Shown here in pieces: positions 9,722-17,799 of a stretch of 64,000 nt of DNA (the stretch's first letter is position 1; each line of letters starts with the position of its first letter). The stretch is from MED-G105 sp038522945. GTDB lineage: Bacteria; Pseudomonadota; Alphaproteobacteria; Caulobacterales; Parvularculaceae. The notes beneath the pieces are model-generated. The model was given only the letters and a program-made list of their open reading frames with translations. It searched no databases and was not told the origin of the DNA. The position numbers and the translations under genes are program-made. The stretch covers positions 248,001 to 312,000 of the forward strand of contig JBCBJV010000002.1 of the NCBI GenBank assembly GCA_038522945.1. Reading direction: 5' to 3'.

Positions 9722-10600
9722 CTAGGTTTCTTGGTCGGAAAGCACGTCTATAAGGGCGGGCAGGCTCGCACGCCAGTCAGGTTGGTCGATGCCAAAGTCG
9801 GCCGCGATCCGGCGACAATCAAGGACGGTGTAGAGAGGTCGCGTGGCAGGTGTCGGGTACTCCGACGTCGGAATATCAACAACATCGACCGATTTCTTGT
9901 CGGCAAGAAAAATCGCCCGCGCGAAGTCGGCCCAGCTGACCGCCGGCGACCCCTGGAAATGATAGAGGCCCTGGCCGCTCTTTTGTTGCGCGATCTTGAG
10001 GCAAGCAGATGCGATTGCATCAGCCGGCGTCGGTCCACCGATTTGGTCAGCGACAATCGTCAGTCGGTCACGGGTCTCAGCAAGGCGCAGCATGGTTTTA
10101 ACGAAGTTGCCGCCATAAGGAGAATAAACCCAAGAGGTCCGCAGGATCGCAGCGCCCGGGCATGCTGCAAGAACGGCCATTTCCCCTTCAAGTTTGGTTT
10201 TGCCGTAGACACCAAGCGGATTCGTTGGTGCATCTTCGGTGAGAGGGCTGTCGCCGCTCCCGTCGAAGACATAATCGGTAGAGATATGCACAAACCGCGC
10301 GCCCACGGCCTGAGCCGCGGTCGCCATTTCGCCGGGAGCATGGGCATTGATCTGCGCACAGAGCGCTGTTTCGTCCTCAGCCTTATCGACAGCTGTATAG
10401 GCCGCGGCATTGATGATCGCTGCGGGCTTATGGGTCTCGATCGCCCGGGCAGCGCTGCCCGTCTCGGTCAAGTCCGCTTGCGACCTATCGATGGCGACCA
10501 GCTCTAAAGGCTCGGTTCCTTCAGGGATTTGCTGTGCGGCAATGAGGTCTTTCACGCATCGACCAACCTGACCGTTGGCACCGAACAAAAGGATTTTCAT
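9722..10600 (-). CDS. rfbD: dTDP-4-dehydrorhamnose reductase
   Basis: 292 aa. Last step of dTDP-L-rhamnose synthesis. Seen: N-terminal NAD(P)-binding motif GANGQVG, STDYVFDG and the catalytic Tyr-Lys pair in VYGKTKLEGE, then GGPTPAD typical of RmlD. The usual partners rfbA, rfbB and rfbC are not adjacent. Convergent with the thioredoxin-like gene, 13 bases between stops. Confidence 0.95.
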   Translation of the reverse strand: MKILLFGANGQVGRCVKDLIAAQQIPEGTEPLELVAIDRSQADLTETGSAARAIETHKPAAIINAAAYTAVDKAEDETALCAQINAHAPGEMATAAQAVGARFVHISTDYVFDGSGDSPLTEDAPTNPLGVYGKTKLEGEMAVLAACPGAAILRTSWVYSPYGGNFVKTMLRLAETRDRLTIVADQIGGPTPADAIASACLKIAQQKSGQGLYHFQGSPAVSWADFARAIFLADKKSVDVVDIPTSEYPTPATRPLYTVLDCRRIAADFGIDQPDWRASLPALIDVLSDQET

Positions 10601-10668
10601 CGGTCAGCCCTCGGTCGTCTAGACGGCGCAACGGTTAATCGAAGAGTGGAAATCAAGGTTGAGAAAAC

Positions 10669-10744
<76 letters not shown>

Positions 10745-10892
10745 GAATGGTCCACCCACTATTAAGTGCGACCATCAGATTCAGTGTCGGCTCGCAAGAT
10801 ATGCGGTTCCCAACAGATCGCGGAAGCTAGCCGCGAGGGTCTGAAGACGCAAGTGAAAACCAGCAGGCCGATCGAATTAATGGACGTGCGGC

Positions 10893-11333
10893 CTAGACTT
10901 CGTCGTTGCCATCATTGGTGGTGACAATATTGGAGACGTCGTCGCTGTCGTCGTCATCGTCGAGCAGGGAGCCGTCGTCTTCGTCGTCAATGTCGATATC
11001 GATGTCTTCAATGTCCTTGAGCTCATCTTCTTCTTCATTGTCTTCGTCGTCGTCTTCGTCCATGCCAGCCTTACTCTTGGCGGCGGGCGCAAGCTTTTCT
11101 TTCTCTGCTTCCTCCAGGCTGGTTTCTGCCTCTGGCTTTTCATCTTCTTCTTTTTTTTCCACCGGTGTGTCATCGGGGCGGGGCTTGCGCGGCTTCAATA
11201 GAGCTTCCGGCACGAATTCATGGTGGCATTTCGGGCAGTGGGCCGGGTTTTTGTTGAGATCATAAAAACGGGCGCCGCATTCCGGGCAATCTCGTTTGAC
11301 GCCAAGTTCAGGGTTCGTCACGGGCAACGTCAT
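10893..11333 (-). CDS. FYDLN_acid family protein (TIGR02300)
   Basis: 146 aa. The N-terminal part ELGVKRDCPECGARFYDLNKN carries the family signature FYDLN, and two CPXC pairs (CPEC and CPKC) make a small zinc-ribbon-like unit. The rest is charged low complexity, first Lys/Glu-rich, then a long Asp/Glu run typical of the family. Start set at MTLPVTNPEL because family members begin close to PELG; aagg directly abuts this ATG, so a further-upstream start cannot be ruled out. Family function is unknown. Divergent from aroA, as commonly seen in alphaproteobacteria. Confidence 0.9.
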   Translation of the reverse strand: MTLPVTNPELGVKRDCPECGARFYDLNKNPAHCPKCHHEFVPEALLKPRKPRPDDTPVEKKEEDEKPEAETSLEEAEKEKLAPAAKSKAGMDEDDDEDNEEEDELKDIEDIDIDIDDEDDGSLLDDDDDSDDVSNIVTTNDGNDEV

Positions 11334-11546
11334 CCTTGTTGTGTTGGTGAGGTCGAATTGAAAAGCAGCGCGTCTGTTGCCACGGGTGGAGCCTGCTGTC
11401 AAAACGCGATCCGCAAAACGGACAGGAAAAATCGTCTTCGGCGCGGTTTGAGACACGTCTGAGCGCCGCGGGGCATTAACCCCTTAAAGGGGCGAATCGG
11501 GGCGTGGTCATGCGGAAAGACCGAGTGGATTTTAAGGAGAATGGCG

Positions 11547-12881
11547 ATGTCGGGATTAAAGGCAATGCCGGGGCGCGCCCTTGCCGGGAGGGTCCAGGTG
11601 CCAGGGGACAAGTCGATCTCTCACCGAGCGCTTATGCTTGGTGCCATCGCTCAGGGCAAAACATCCGTACACGGCCTCCTTGAGGGCGAAGACGTCTTGC
11701 GGACGGCGGGGGCTTTACGGGCCATGGGCGCGCGGATTGAGCGAGACTATCGAGACGGAAAGAGCCTCTGGCACATTGAAGGTGGTCGCCTGCAATCGCC
11801 GCAAGCGCCTGTCTTCTTTGGAAATTCCGGGACTGGTGTGCGGCTGATGCTGGGTCTCGCTGCCGGGCAGGGTATCGCCATGCGGGCAGACGGTGACGTT
11901 TCATTGCGATCGCGCCCGATGGGCCGGGTCATAGACCCCTTGTCCAAAATGGGGATCGCGATTTCATCTGAGGGCGGAAAGTTGCCTCTTACCCTTGAGC
12001 CACAGGCGAATGTTTTCCCGCTTGACTATCGCTTGCCGGTCCCGTCGGCGCAGGTGAAATCGGCGGTATTGCTCGCAGGGCTCGGTTGTGACGGGGAAAC
12101 GGTCATTAGGGAATCCGCCCGCTCCCGGGACCATACCGAGCGCATGTTGAAAGCCATGGGGGCAGATCTTAGCGAAGGCTCGGAGGCAAACGCGGAGACC
12201 GGCGAGGCAGAGCATGTGATCCGCTTGCGCGGTCCGTCGCGGTTGAAGGGGATCGACATTGAGGTGCCAGGCGATCCGTCATCGGCGGCTTTCCCTGTGG
12301 CCGCGGCTCTTATTACGCCGGGCTCAGAAGTCACGGTTGAGGGTGTACTGATGAACCCACTGCGGACGGGTCTTTTCAAGACTCTGAAGGAAATGGGCGC
12401 TGACATTGCCTTTGCAAATGAACGCGATATTGGCGGCGAGGAGGTTGCGGATATCATCGCCCGGCACTCTCGCCTGAAAGGGGTCGCTGTGCCAGCTAGC
12501 CGCGCGCCTTCGATGATAGATGAGTATCCGATCCTCGCCATCGTTGCCGCCTTCGCTGACGGGGATACGTACATGCCCGGCATTGAGGAATTGCGGGTGA
12601 AAGAGTGCGATCGCATTGATGCCACTCAAGGGTTGCTCAAAGCAGCGGGGGTCGAAACTGATGCCGGTCCCGACTGGCTTCGGGTGATAGGTCAGCGCGA
12701 AGTCACCGGGGGCGCAGAAGTCTCCACGTTTAACGACCATCGCATTGCCATGAGCGGGCTCGTTTTGGGGCTTGCCAGCAAAAGCCCGGTTTCGATCGAC
12801 ACCGGAGCGATGATCGCCACCAGTTTCCCGGCTTTTTTGCCATTAATGCAGGGGCTCGGTGCGGTGATCTCTGAGAGGTGA
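11547..12881 (+). CDS. aroA: 3-phosphoshikimate 1-carboxyvinyltransferase (EPSP synthase)
   Basis: 444 aa. Transfers enolpyruvate from PEP to shikimate 3-phosphate in the chorismate pathway. Seen: PGDKSISHRALMLGAIAQG near the N-terminus, the substrate-contact stretch FGNSGTGVRLMLG, RSRDHTERML, and the catalytic Asp/Glu region DEYPILAIVAA followed by KECDRI. ATG 11547 was chosen over 11541 because aaggag ends at 11539, leaving 7 bases. The FGNSGTG sequence resembles the class II-like variant rather than the class I NAGTA motif. First gene of aroA-cmk-rpsA. Confidence 0.97.
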   Translation: MSGLKAMPGRALAGRVQVPGDKSISHRALMLGAIAQGKTSVHGLLEGEDVLRTAGALRAMGARIERDYRDGKSLWHIEGGRLQSPQAPVFFGNSGTGVRLMLGLAAGQGIAMRADGDVSLRSRPMGRVIDPLSKMGIAISSEGGKLPLTLEPQANVFPLDYRLPVPSAQVKSAVLLAGLGCDGETVIRESARSRDHTERMLKAMGADLSEGSEANAETGEAEHVIRLRGPSRLKGIDIEVPGDPSSAAFPVAAALITPGSEVTVEGVLMNPLRTGLFKTLKEMGADIAFANERDIGGEEVADIIARHSRLKGVAVPASRAPSMIDEYPILAIVAAFADGDTYMPGIEELRVKECDRIDATQGLLKAAGVETDAGPDWLRVIGQREVTGGAEVSTFNDHRIAMSGLVLGLASKSPVSIDTGAMIATSFPAFLPLMQGLGAVISER

Positions 12882-12953
12882 ACGCTTGAACCGGTAAGGC
12901 GTTGATGTTGGTACTTGAATTGTGCCCATAGTTCCGCCAAGACCGCCGGCGTT

Positions 12954-13622
12954 ATGAGTTCAACACAACCGCCCATTGTTATTGCTCTTGATGGTCCTGC
13001 CGCTTCGGGGAAAGGCACCCTCGCTCGGTCAATCGCCGCGCACTACGACTTTGCTCATCTGGATACCGGGATCCTTTATCGGGGCGTTGCGTGGATCATG
13101 CTGAACGACCGGGAGGATCCGGAAGATGCCGCTCGGGCCGTCAGGGCGGCAAAAGAATTCTCGCTTGAGAAGATCCGGGGCGCGGCCATTCGCACCCCCC
13201 AGGTGAGCGCCGCCTCAAGCATTGTCGCGGCTAATCCCGGTGTTCGCGAGGCGCTCCTTCAGTTTCAACGCCGGTTTGCCGAGACCCCTCCCGGTGAAAA
13301 AAAGGGTGCCGTCCTTGATGGCCGCGATATCGGGACAAAAGTGTGCCCCGATGCGACAGTGAAGTTTTATGTGACCGCCAGCCCCGAAATCCGTGCTCAG
13401 CGACGCCACGAAGAGATGATTGCTGCTGGCCGGGAAACCACTTTGGCAGACGTTCTCGCCGATCTGAAAGTTCGCGATGAGCGCGATGCCAACCGCGACG
13501 ACGCGCCCATGGTGCAGTCAGAGGATGCGGAGTTGCTTGATACGACCTCCTTGAGTATAGAGGGCGCATTCGCGGCAGCGCGCCGCGTCATTGACGACGT
13601 GTTCCGTCGCCGCGCTCTTTAG
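12954..13622 (+). CDS. cmk: Cytidylate kinase
   Basis: 222 aa. Phosphorylates CMP and dCMP. Seen: P-loop ALDGPAASGKGT at residues 10-21, LDTGILYRGVAW, LDGRDIGTKVCPDA (CMP binding), and the lid region RAQRRHEEM and RDERDANRDDAP. The ATG at 12954 (MSSTQPPIVIALDG) gives the normal family N-terminus; no good ribosome site is visible in front of it, and a longer frame exists from 12915. Confidence 0.96.
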   Translation: MSSTQPPIVIALDGPAASGKGTLARSIAAHYDFAHLDTGILYRGVAWIMLNDREDPEDAARAVRAAKEFSLEKIRGAAIRTPQVSAASSIVAANPGVREALLQFQRRFAETPPGEKKGAVLDGRDIGTKVCPDATVKFYVTASPEIRAQRRHEEMIAAGRETTLADVLADLKVRDERDANRDDAPMVQSEDAELLDTTSLSIEGAFAAARRVIDDVFRRRAL

Positions 13623-13885
13623 ATCTGCCCTTGCGTTAGCGGGGGCAAATCCAAGATCAAAGACGACAGGCAAGCGGACTTCTCGTTTTTACGGCTGGGA
13701 TTCTGTCCGGGACCCCGCGTACGCGCGGCTAGTCGTGGAACACGTTTTCTGTGTGTCTCGTCATTGGCGCTTACCGTTGTCATTTGTTGAAACCTAACAG
13801 GAAAGATCGGCGTGAAACCGTCCTGCCCGTGCGCCTAGAAAAGCCGGGCCAGGAAAGACCGCTGGAGACAACCAGTCGGCAAGAA

Positions 13886-15631
13886 ATGCTGAACGACCCA
13901 TCAAGGAACCCATCAGACGTGTCTGAAACTGAAAACTTTAATCCGTCCCGCGACGACTTCGCGGAAATGCTCGAAGCCTCAATGGTTGAGCGCGCCGACT
14001 TTGAAGACGCCGTTGTTAAAGGCGTTGTCACGGCGATCGAAAAAGATATGGCCGTTATTGACGTAGGCCTCAAAACCGAAGGCCGTGTCCCCTTAAAAGA
14101 ATTCTCCCAACCAGGTCAGGACGTCTCCCTGAACGTCGGCGATACCGTCGAGGTCTACGTGGAGCGGATCGAAAACGCCGTTGGCGAAGCGGTTATCAGC
14201 CGTGAAAAAGCGCGCCGCGAAGAGGCTTGGGAACGGCTTGAGAAGCAGTTCGAGGCCGAAGAGCGCGTCGATGGTGTGATCTTCAATCGCGTCAAAGGTG
14301 GCTTTACGGTTGATCTTGGCGGCGCTGTTGCCTTCTTGCCGGGCAGCCAGGTTGATATTCGCCCAGTTCGCGATGCGGGCCCGCTGATGAATATCACGCA
14401 ACCTTTTAAGATCCTGAAAATGGACCGCCGCCGTGGCAATATTGTTGTTTCTCGCCGTTCTATCCTTGAAGAGGATCGGGCAGAACATCGCCAGGAAGTT
14501 GTCCGTGAGCTGACGGAAGGCGATGAGCGCGAAGGCGTCGTTAAGAATATCACCGATTATGGCGCGTTCGTCGAGCTCGCTCCTGGTGTAGACGGTCTCC
14601 TCCACGTAACCGACATGTCCTGGAGCCGGGTCAATCACCCGTCAGAAGTGCTTAATGTTAATGATACGGTTCGTGTCAAGATCATCAAGATCAACCCGGA
14701 AACTCACCGTATCTCCCTCGGCATCAAGCAGCTGCAGCCAGATCCATGGGAAGGCGTGGCGGCGAAATACCCAATCGACGCTAAATTCAATGGCCGTGTC
14801 ACAAACATCACCGATTACGGTGCGTTTGTTGAGCTAGAAGACGGCATTGAAGGGCTTGTCCACGTCTCTGAGATGAGCTGGGTAAAGAAGAACGTCCATC
14901 CGGGCAAAATTGTGTCGACCTCTCAGGAAGTCGAGGTCATGGTTCTCGAAGTCGATGAGAGCAAGCGCCGGATTTCCCTTGGGCTGAAACAGTGCCTCAA
15001 CAATCCGTGGGAGTCGTTCGCAGAAGCGCACCCGATCGGGTCTGTCATCGAAGGTGAAATCAAGAACATCACCGAATTCGGTCTGTTCGTTGGTCTCACT
15101 GAGGACATGGACGGCATGGTCCACTTGTCGGATCTCGACTGGAATCGTCCAGGTGAAGAAGCGATCAAAGACTTTGAAAAAGGTCAGTCGGTCCAGGCGA
15201 AAGTTCTCGACGTTGATCCAGAAAAAGAACGTATCTCTCTCGGGATCAAACAAGTTGGCTCCGATCCAATTGAAGCCGCTGGCGATATCCGCAAAGGCGC
15301 CGATGTAACCTGTACGGTCACAGCCATCGAAACCGGTGGTATCGAAGTTCAGGTTGGCGGCGAAGGCGGTCCAAAGGCCTTTATCCGCAAATCGGACCTT
15401 TCCAAGGACCGCAACGAACAGCGTCCGGAGCGGTTTGCCGTTGGTGACAAAGTCGATGCGCGGGTGACCGCTTTTGACAAAGCCTCGCGCCGGATTTCGC
15501 TTTCGATCAAAGCCCGTGAGGCAGCGGAAGAGAAAGAGGCCGTGGAACAGTATGGGTCAGCTGATTCAGGTGCATCGCTCGGCGACATTCTTGGCGCTGC
15601 CCTCAAGGAAGAAGGCGACAAAGAAGAGTAA
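13886..15631 (+). CDS. rpsA: 30S ribosomal protein S1
   Basis: 581 aa. Six S1/OB repeats are visible, beginning near VVKGVVTAIEKDMAVIDVG, RVDGVIFNRVKGGFTVDLG, REGVVKNITDYGAFVELA, FNGRVTNITDYGAFVELE, IEGEIKNITEFGLFVGLT and DVTCTVTAIETGGIEVQV. S1 binds mRNA leaders and promotes initiation on weak ribosome sites, which fits the many genes here without strong Shine-Dalgarno sequences. The ATG at 13886 was chosen because MLNDPSRNPSDVSETENFNP precedes the family-typical NPSRDDFA; an upstream in-frame GTG at 13829 is possible. The leader after cmk is about 260 bases, and autoregulation is known for this family. Confidence 0.97.
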   Translation: MLNDPSRNPSDVSETENFNPSRDDFAEMLEASMVERADFEDAVVKGVVTAIEKDMAVIDVGLKTEGRVPLKEFSQPGQDVSLNVGDTVEVYVERIENAVGEAVISREKARREEAWERLEKQFEAEERVDGVIFNRVKGGFTVDLGGAVAFLPGSQVDIRPVRDAGPLMNITQPFKILKMDRRRGNIVVSRRSILEEDRAEHRQEVVRELTEGDEREGVVKNITDYGAFVELAPGVDGLLHVTDMSWSRVNHPSEVLNVNDTVRVKIIKINPETHRISLGIKQLQPDPWEGVAAKYPIDAKFNGRVTNITDYGAFVELEDGIEGLVHVSEMSWVKKNVHPGKIVSTSQEVEVMVLEVDESKRRISLGLKQCLNNPWESFAEAHPIGSVIEGEIKNITEFGLFVGLTEDMDGMVHLSDLDWNRPGEEAIKDFEKGQSVQAKVLDVDPEKERISLGIKQVGSDPIEAAGDIRKGADVTCTVTAIETGGIEVQVGGEGGPKAFIRKSDLSKDRNEQRPERFAVGDKVDARVTAFDKASRRISLSIKAREAAEEKEAVEQYGSADSGASLGDILGAALKEEGDKEE

Positions 15632-15664
15632 GGCGAACTAAGTCTTTACTCTCATTGCTAATTG

Positions 15665-15708
15665 GGCCGCGCGGGTGAGGTATCTCTCGCGCGGCCTTTT
15701 TTATTTTT
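15665..15708 (+). terminator. rpsA terminator
   Basis: Perfect 9-bp stem ggccgcgcg (15665-15673)/cgcgcggcc (15688-15696) followed by TTTTTTATTTTT. Confidence 0.9.
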
Positions 15709-15776
15709 AAGCGGTGTACAGATAAAATCTGCCGCTCTTGACCAGCTGACCTCCGACACCGTAAGCGACAGGTTCT

Positions 15777-16670
15777 ATGCCCGAGCTCCCTGAAGTTGAA
15801 ACCGTTCGTCGAGGTCTCGCCCCGAGTCTTGAAGGCGCGCGTATCGTCTCTGTTGAGACCTCGCGCCCGGACTTGCGCTTTCCATTCCCAGAAGGTTTTG
15901 GGCAGCGGCTTGTAGGGCGAACGGTCAAGGCGATGGATCGGCGGGGAAAGTTCATGCGCGCGCATTTATCGTCGGCGGAGACGTTGGTCCTCCATCTTGG
16001 GATGTCGGGGCGCTTTTCGGTTCTTCCGGTTGAAGGCAAGGTTTTGGCGCAAGCGCCGCGTTCCGGCTCGCTCAATGAGGTTTTCCATTTCGCCGGGAGC
16101 ACTGACCCGAAGCACGATCATGTCAAACTGACCGTTGAAGGACCCGTTGGGGCGGCAATGATCGTCTATAATGACCCACGGCGGTTCGGGTATATGGATC
16201 TCGTGCCAACCTCTGAAATCGAAGAATGCGCGCATTTTCGCAGCATGGGCCCAGAGCCGCTCAGCCCAGCCTTTAACGCGGCGTCATTCACAGAGCACCT
16301 TCGCGGGCGGACCACCTCGATAAAGGCGGCGTTGCTTGATCAGCGCTTTGTTGCAGGAGTAGGCAATATTTATGCCTGCGAAGCCTTGTTCAGGGCCGGG
16401 ATATCGCCTCGTCGAAAGGTAGGAAGTGTGGCGGGCAAACGGGCGTGCCGGCTTGTTCCCGCGGTCAAAGAAGTGCTGACCGAAGCCATAGAGGCGGGGG
16501 GTTCATCTTTACAGGATTTTGCGGGGTCTGACGGCGCTTTGGGGTATTTTCAGCACCGCTTCACCGTCTATGACCGCGAGGGCGACGCTTGCTATACGTG
16601 TCAAAAGCCAGTCCAGCGGCTCGTCCAAAACGGACGCTCCACGTTCTTTTGTGCCAGTTGCCAGCGATAA
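15777..16670 (+). CDS. mutM: Formamidopyrimidine-DNA glycosylase
   Basis: 297 aa. Bifunctional glycosylase/AP lyase removing oxidised purines. Seen: catalytic Pro2-Glu3 in MPELPEVETVRRGL, catalytic Lys in RRGKFM, the helix-two-turn-helix region LLDQRFVAGVGNIYACEALF, and the C-terminal zinc finger CYTCQKPVQRLVQNGRSTFFC. Complete. The start is fixed by the requirement for Pro2. Its stop codon lies inside a short tandem duplication. Confidence 0.98.
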   Translation: MPELPEVETVRRGLAPSLEGARIVSVETSRPDLRFPFPEGFGQRLVGRTVKAMDRRGKFMRAHLSSAETLVLHLGMSGRFSVLPVEGKVLAQAPRSGSLNEVFHFAGSTDPKHDHVKLTVEGPVGAAMIVYNDPRRFGYMDLVPTSEIEECAHFRSMGPEPLSPAFNAASFTEHLRGRTTSIKAALLDQRFVAGVGNIYACEALFRAGISPRRKVGSVAGKRACRLVPAVKEVLTEAIEAGGSSLQDFAGSDGALGYFQHRFTVYDREGDACYTCQKPVQRLVQNGRSTFFCASCQR

Positions 16671-16703
16671 GTTTTGCCAGCGATGAGTTGCCCGCGATGA
16701 ACT
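16658..16703. repeat. Tandem 16-base duplication over the mutM stop codon
   Basis: ttgccagcgataagtt (16658-16673) is followed directly by ttgccagcgatgagtt (16674-16689), 15 of 16 identical, and a partial degenerate third unit follows to about 16703. The mutM TAA is in the first unit. It looks like replication slippage. Confidence 0.7.
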
Positions 16704-16807
16704 CCCGGACAACAATCTTGAACGATGGCGTCCACGTGAGGATATGAACCTTCCTCGTGGGAGATTTGCCCGATCAAGGCATTTTTTTCATTTTCCGCGA
16801 TCTTTAG

Positions 16808-16836
16808 TTGACGCCCTTGGCTTGCTTAGCTATATC
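16808..16836 (+). promoter_or_regulatory. Promoter of rpsT
   Basis: TTGACG (16808-16813), 17 bases, TATATC (16831-16836), ending about 60 bases before the rpsT start. Both hexamers are close to the housekeeping consensus. Confidence 0.65.
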
Positions 16837-16896
16837 CCCGCCTCCAGCGCAGCCAAGGTGCGCTTATCATTTGATTTCACGGGTTATAACGACACA

Positions 16897-17163
16897 ATGG
16901 CCAATACTTCCTCAGCGAAGAAGATGGTTCGGAAAATCGCGCGCCGGACCGATGTAAACAAGTCTCGACGCACGCGCGTGCGCACGTTTGTCCGCCGCGT
17001 TGAAGAAGCGATTGCATCTGGCGATAAATCGGCCGCCGATTCTGCATTGAAAGCGGCGCAGCCGGAAATGCACCGTGCTGTCACGAAAGGCATCTTTCAC
17101 AAAGCAACTGTGTCGCGAAAGCTCTCTCGTCTTTCGTCGCGCATCAAGGCTCTGTCAGCTTAG
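16897..17163 (+). CDS. rpsT: 30S ribosomal protein S20
   Basis: 88 aa, MANTSSAKKMVRKIARR..., the typical basic helical bundle ending in LSRLSSRIKALSA. The start at ATG 16897 gives the family length; the ribosome binding site is weak (gggttataacgacaca). Preceded by a promoter and followed by a strong terminator, it forms its own transcription unit ahead of dnaA, an arrangement common in alphaproteobacteria. Confidence 0.97.
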   Translation: MANTSSAKKMVRKIARRTDVNKSRRTRVRTFVRRVEEAIASGDKSAADSALKAAQPEMHRAVTKGIFHKATVSRKLSRLSSRIKALSA

Positions 17164-17206
17164 ATTGACACCCTCTGTGTAAAGACGGAATCGTAATTCC
17201 GATTTC

Positions 17207-17242
17207 AAGCGTGCATTAGCATTTGCTAGGCGCGCTTTTTTT
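17207..17242 (+). terminator. rpsT terminator
   Basis: aagcgtgc (17207-17214) pairs with gcgcgctt (17230-17237), one G-T wobble, with an inner tagca/tgcta extension, then a run of T to 17242. A second small hairpin (ggaat/attcc, 17187-17200) precedes it. Confidence 0.85.
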
Positions 17243-17799
17243 ATGCAACATTTCTCGATAAATAGTATCTAGCAAGCGCACAAATTGCAGGACGCACAAG
17301 TTGCACTTTGGTGTATTCACCCGTGTGGAAATATAGCTTTTTGCGGTAACTGCTTGATTCGTTTCAGAATGACAGAACGCAAGGTAAAAATGCATCTAAA
17401 AAGTGTCACATTGCTTAAACGGACGCTTGCAAAGAGAGCTTTCTCGCCATAGAATTTAACGAATACGCCGGGTGCTGACAAACCTCGGAAGCTGAGTAAA
17501 TAAGCGTACAAACTAACGGGCAGACATTAAATTGCTGCTTAGGCGGAAGAACCGGCAAATTTGCTGGGCAGATATTGGGGCAGTTGATGGGACGGTTAGG
17601 CATCATAGAATTTGTCGACCATTTTGTTGTTTCTCAGGATCCTGTCGCGGTTTTCAGTATCTATCCAACAGCCGTTCTGCGATTTTGATGTGCACATTCG
17701 CCGCCGAAGATTAGGCGGGCCTTCTCTTAAATTCAGTAGCCTTTAGAGCGCCCTTAAGCGCCTTGAGGATCTGTGTGACCAAAAAACGTGGGGTTATCG
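17243..17799. other. AT-richer region upstream of dnaA
   Basis: About 560 bases with no gene. Base composition is visibly richer in A and T than the flanking genes. The sequence catagaattt occurs twice (near 17449 and 17605) and there is one GANTC site at 17356-17360. No 9-base match to the consensus DnaA box was found; the closest is tgtggaaat near 17325 (7 of 9, reverse orientation). It probably contains the dnaA promoter and long leader; origin function cannot be claimed. Confidence 0.5.

Noticed and set aside
17243..17799. oriC
   Set aside because: No cluster of DnaA boxes, and oriC is often away from dnaA in alphaproteobacteria. Only noted as a possibility.
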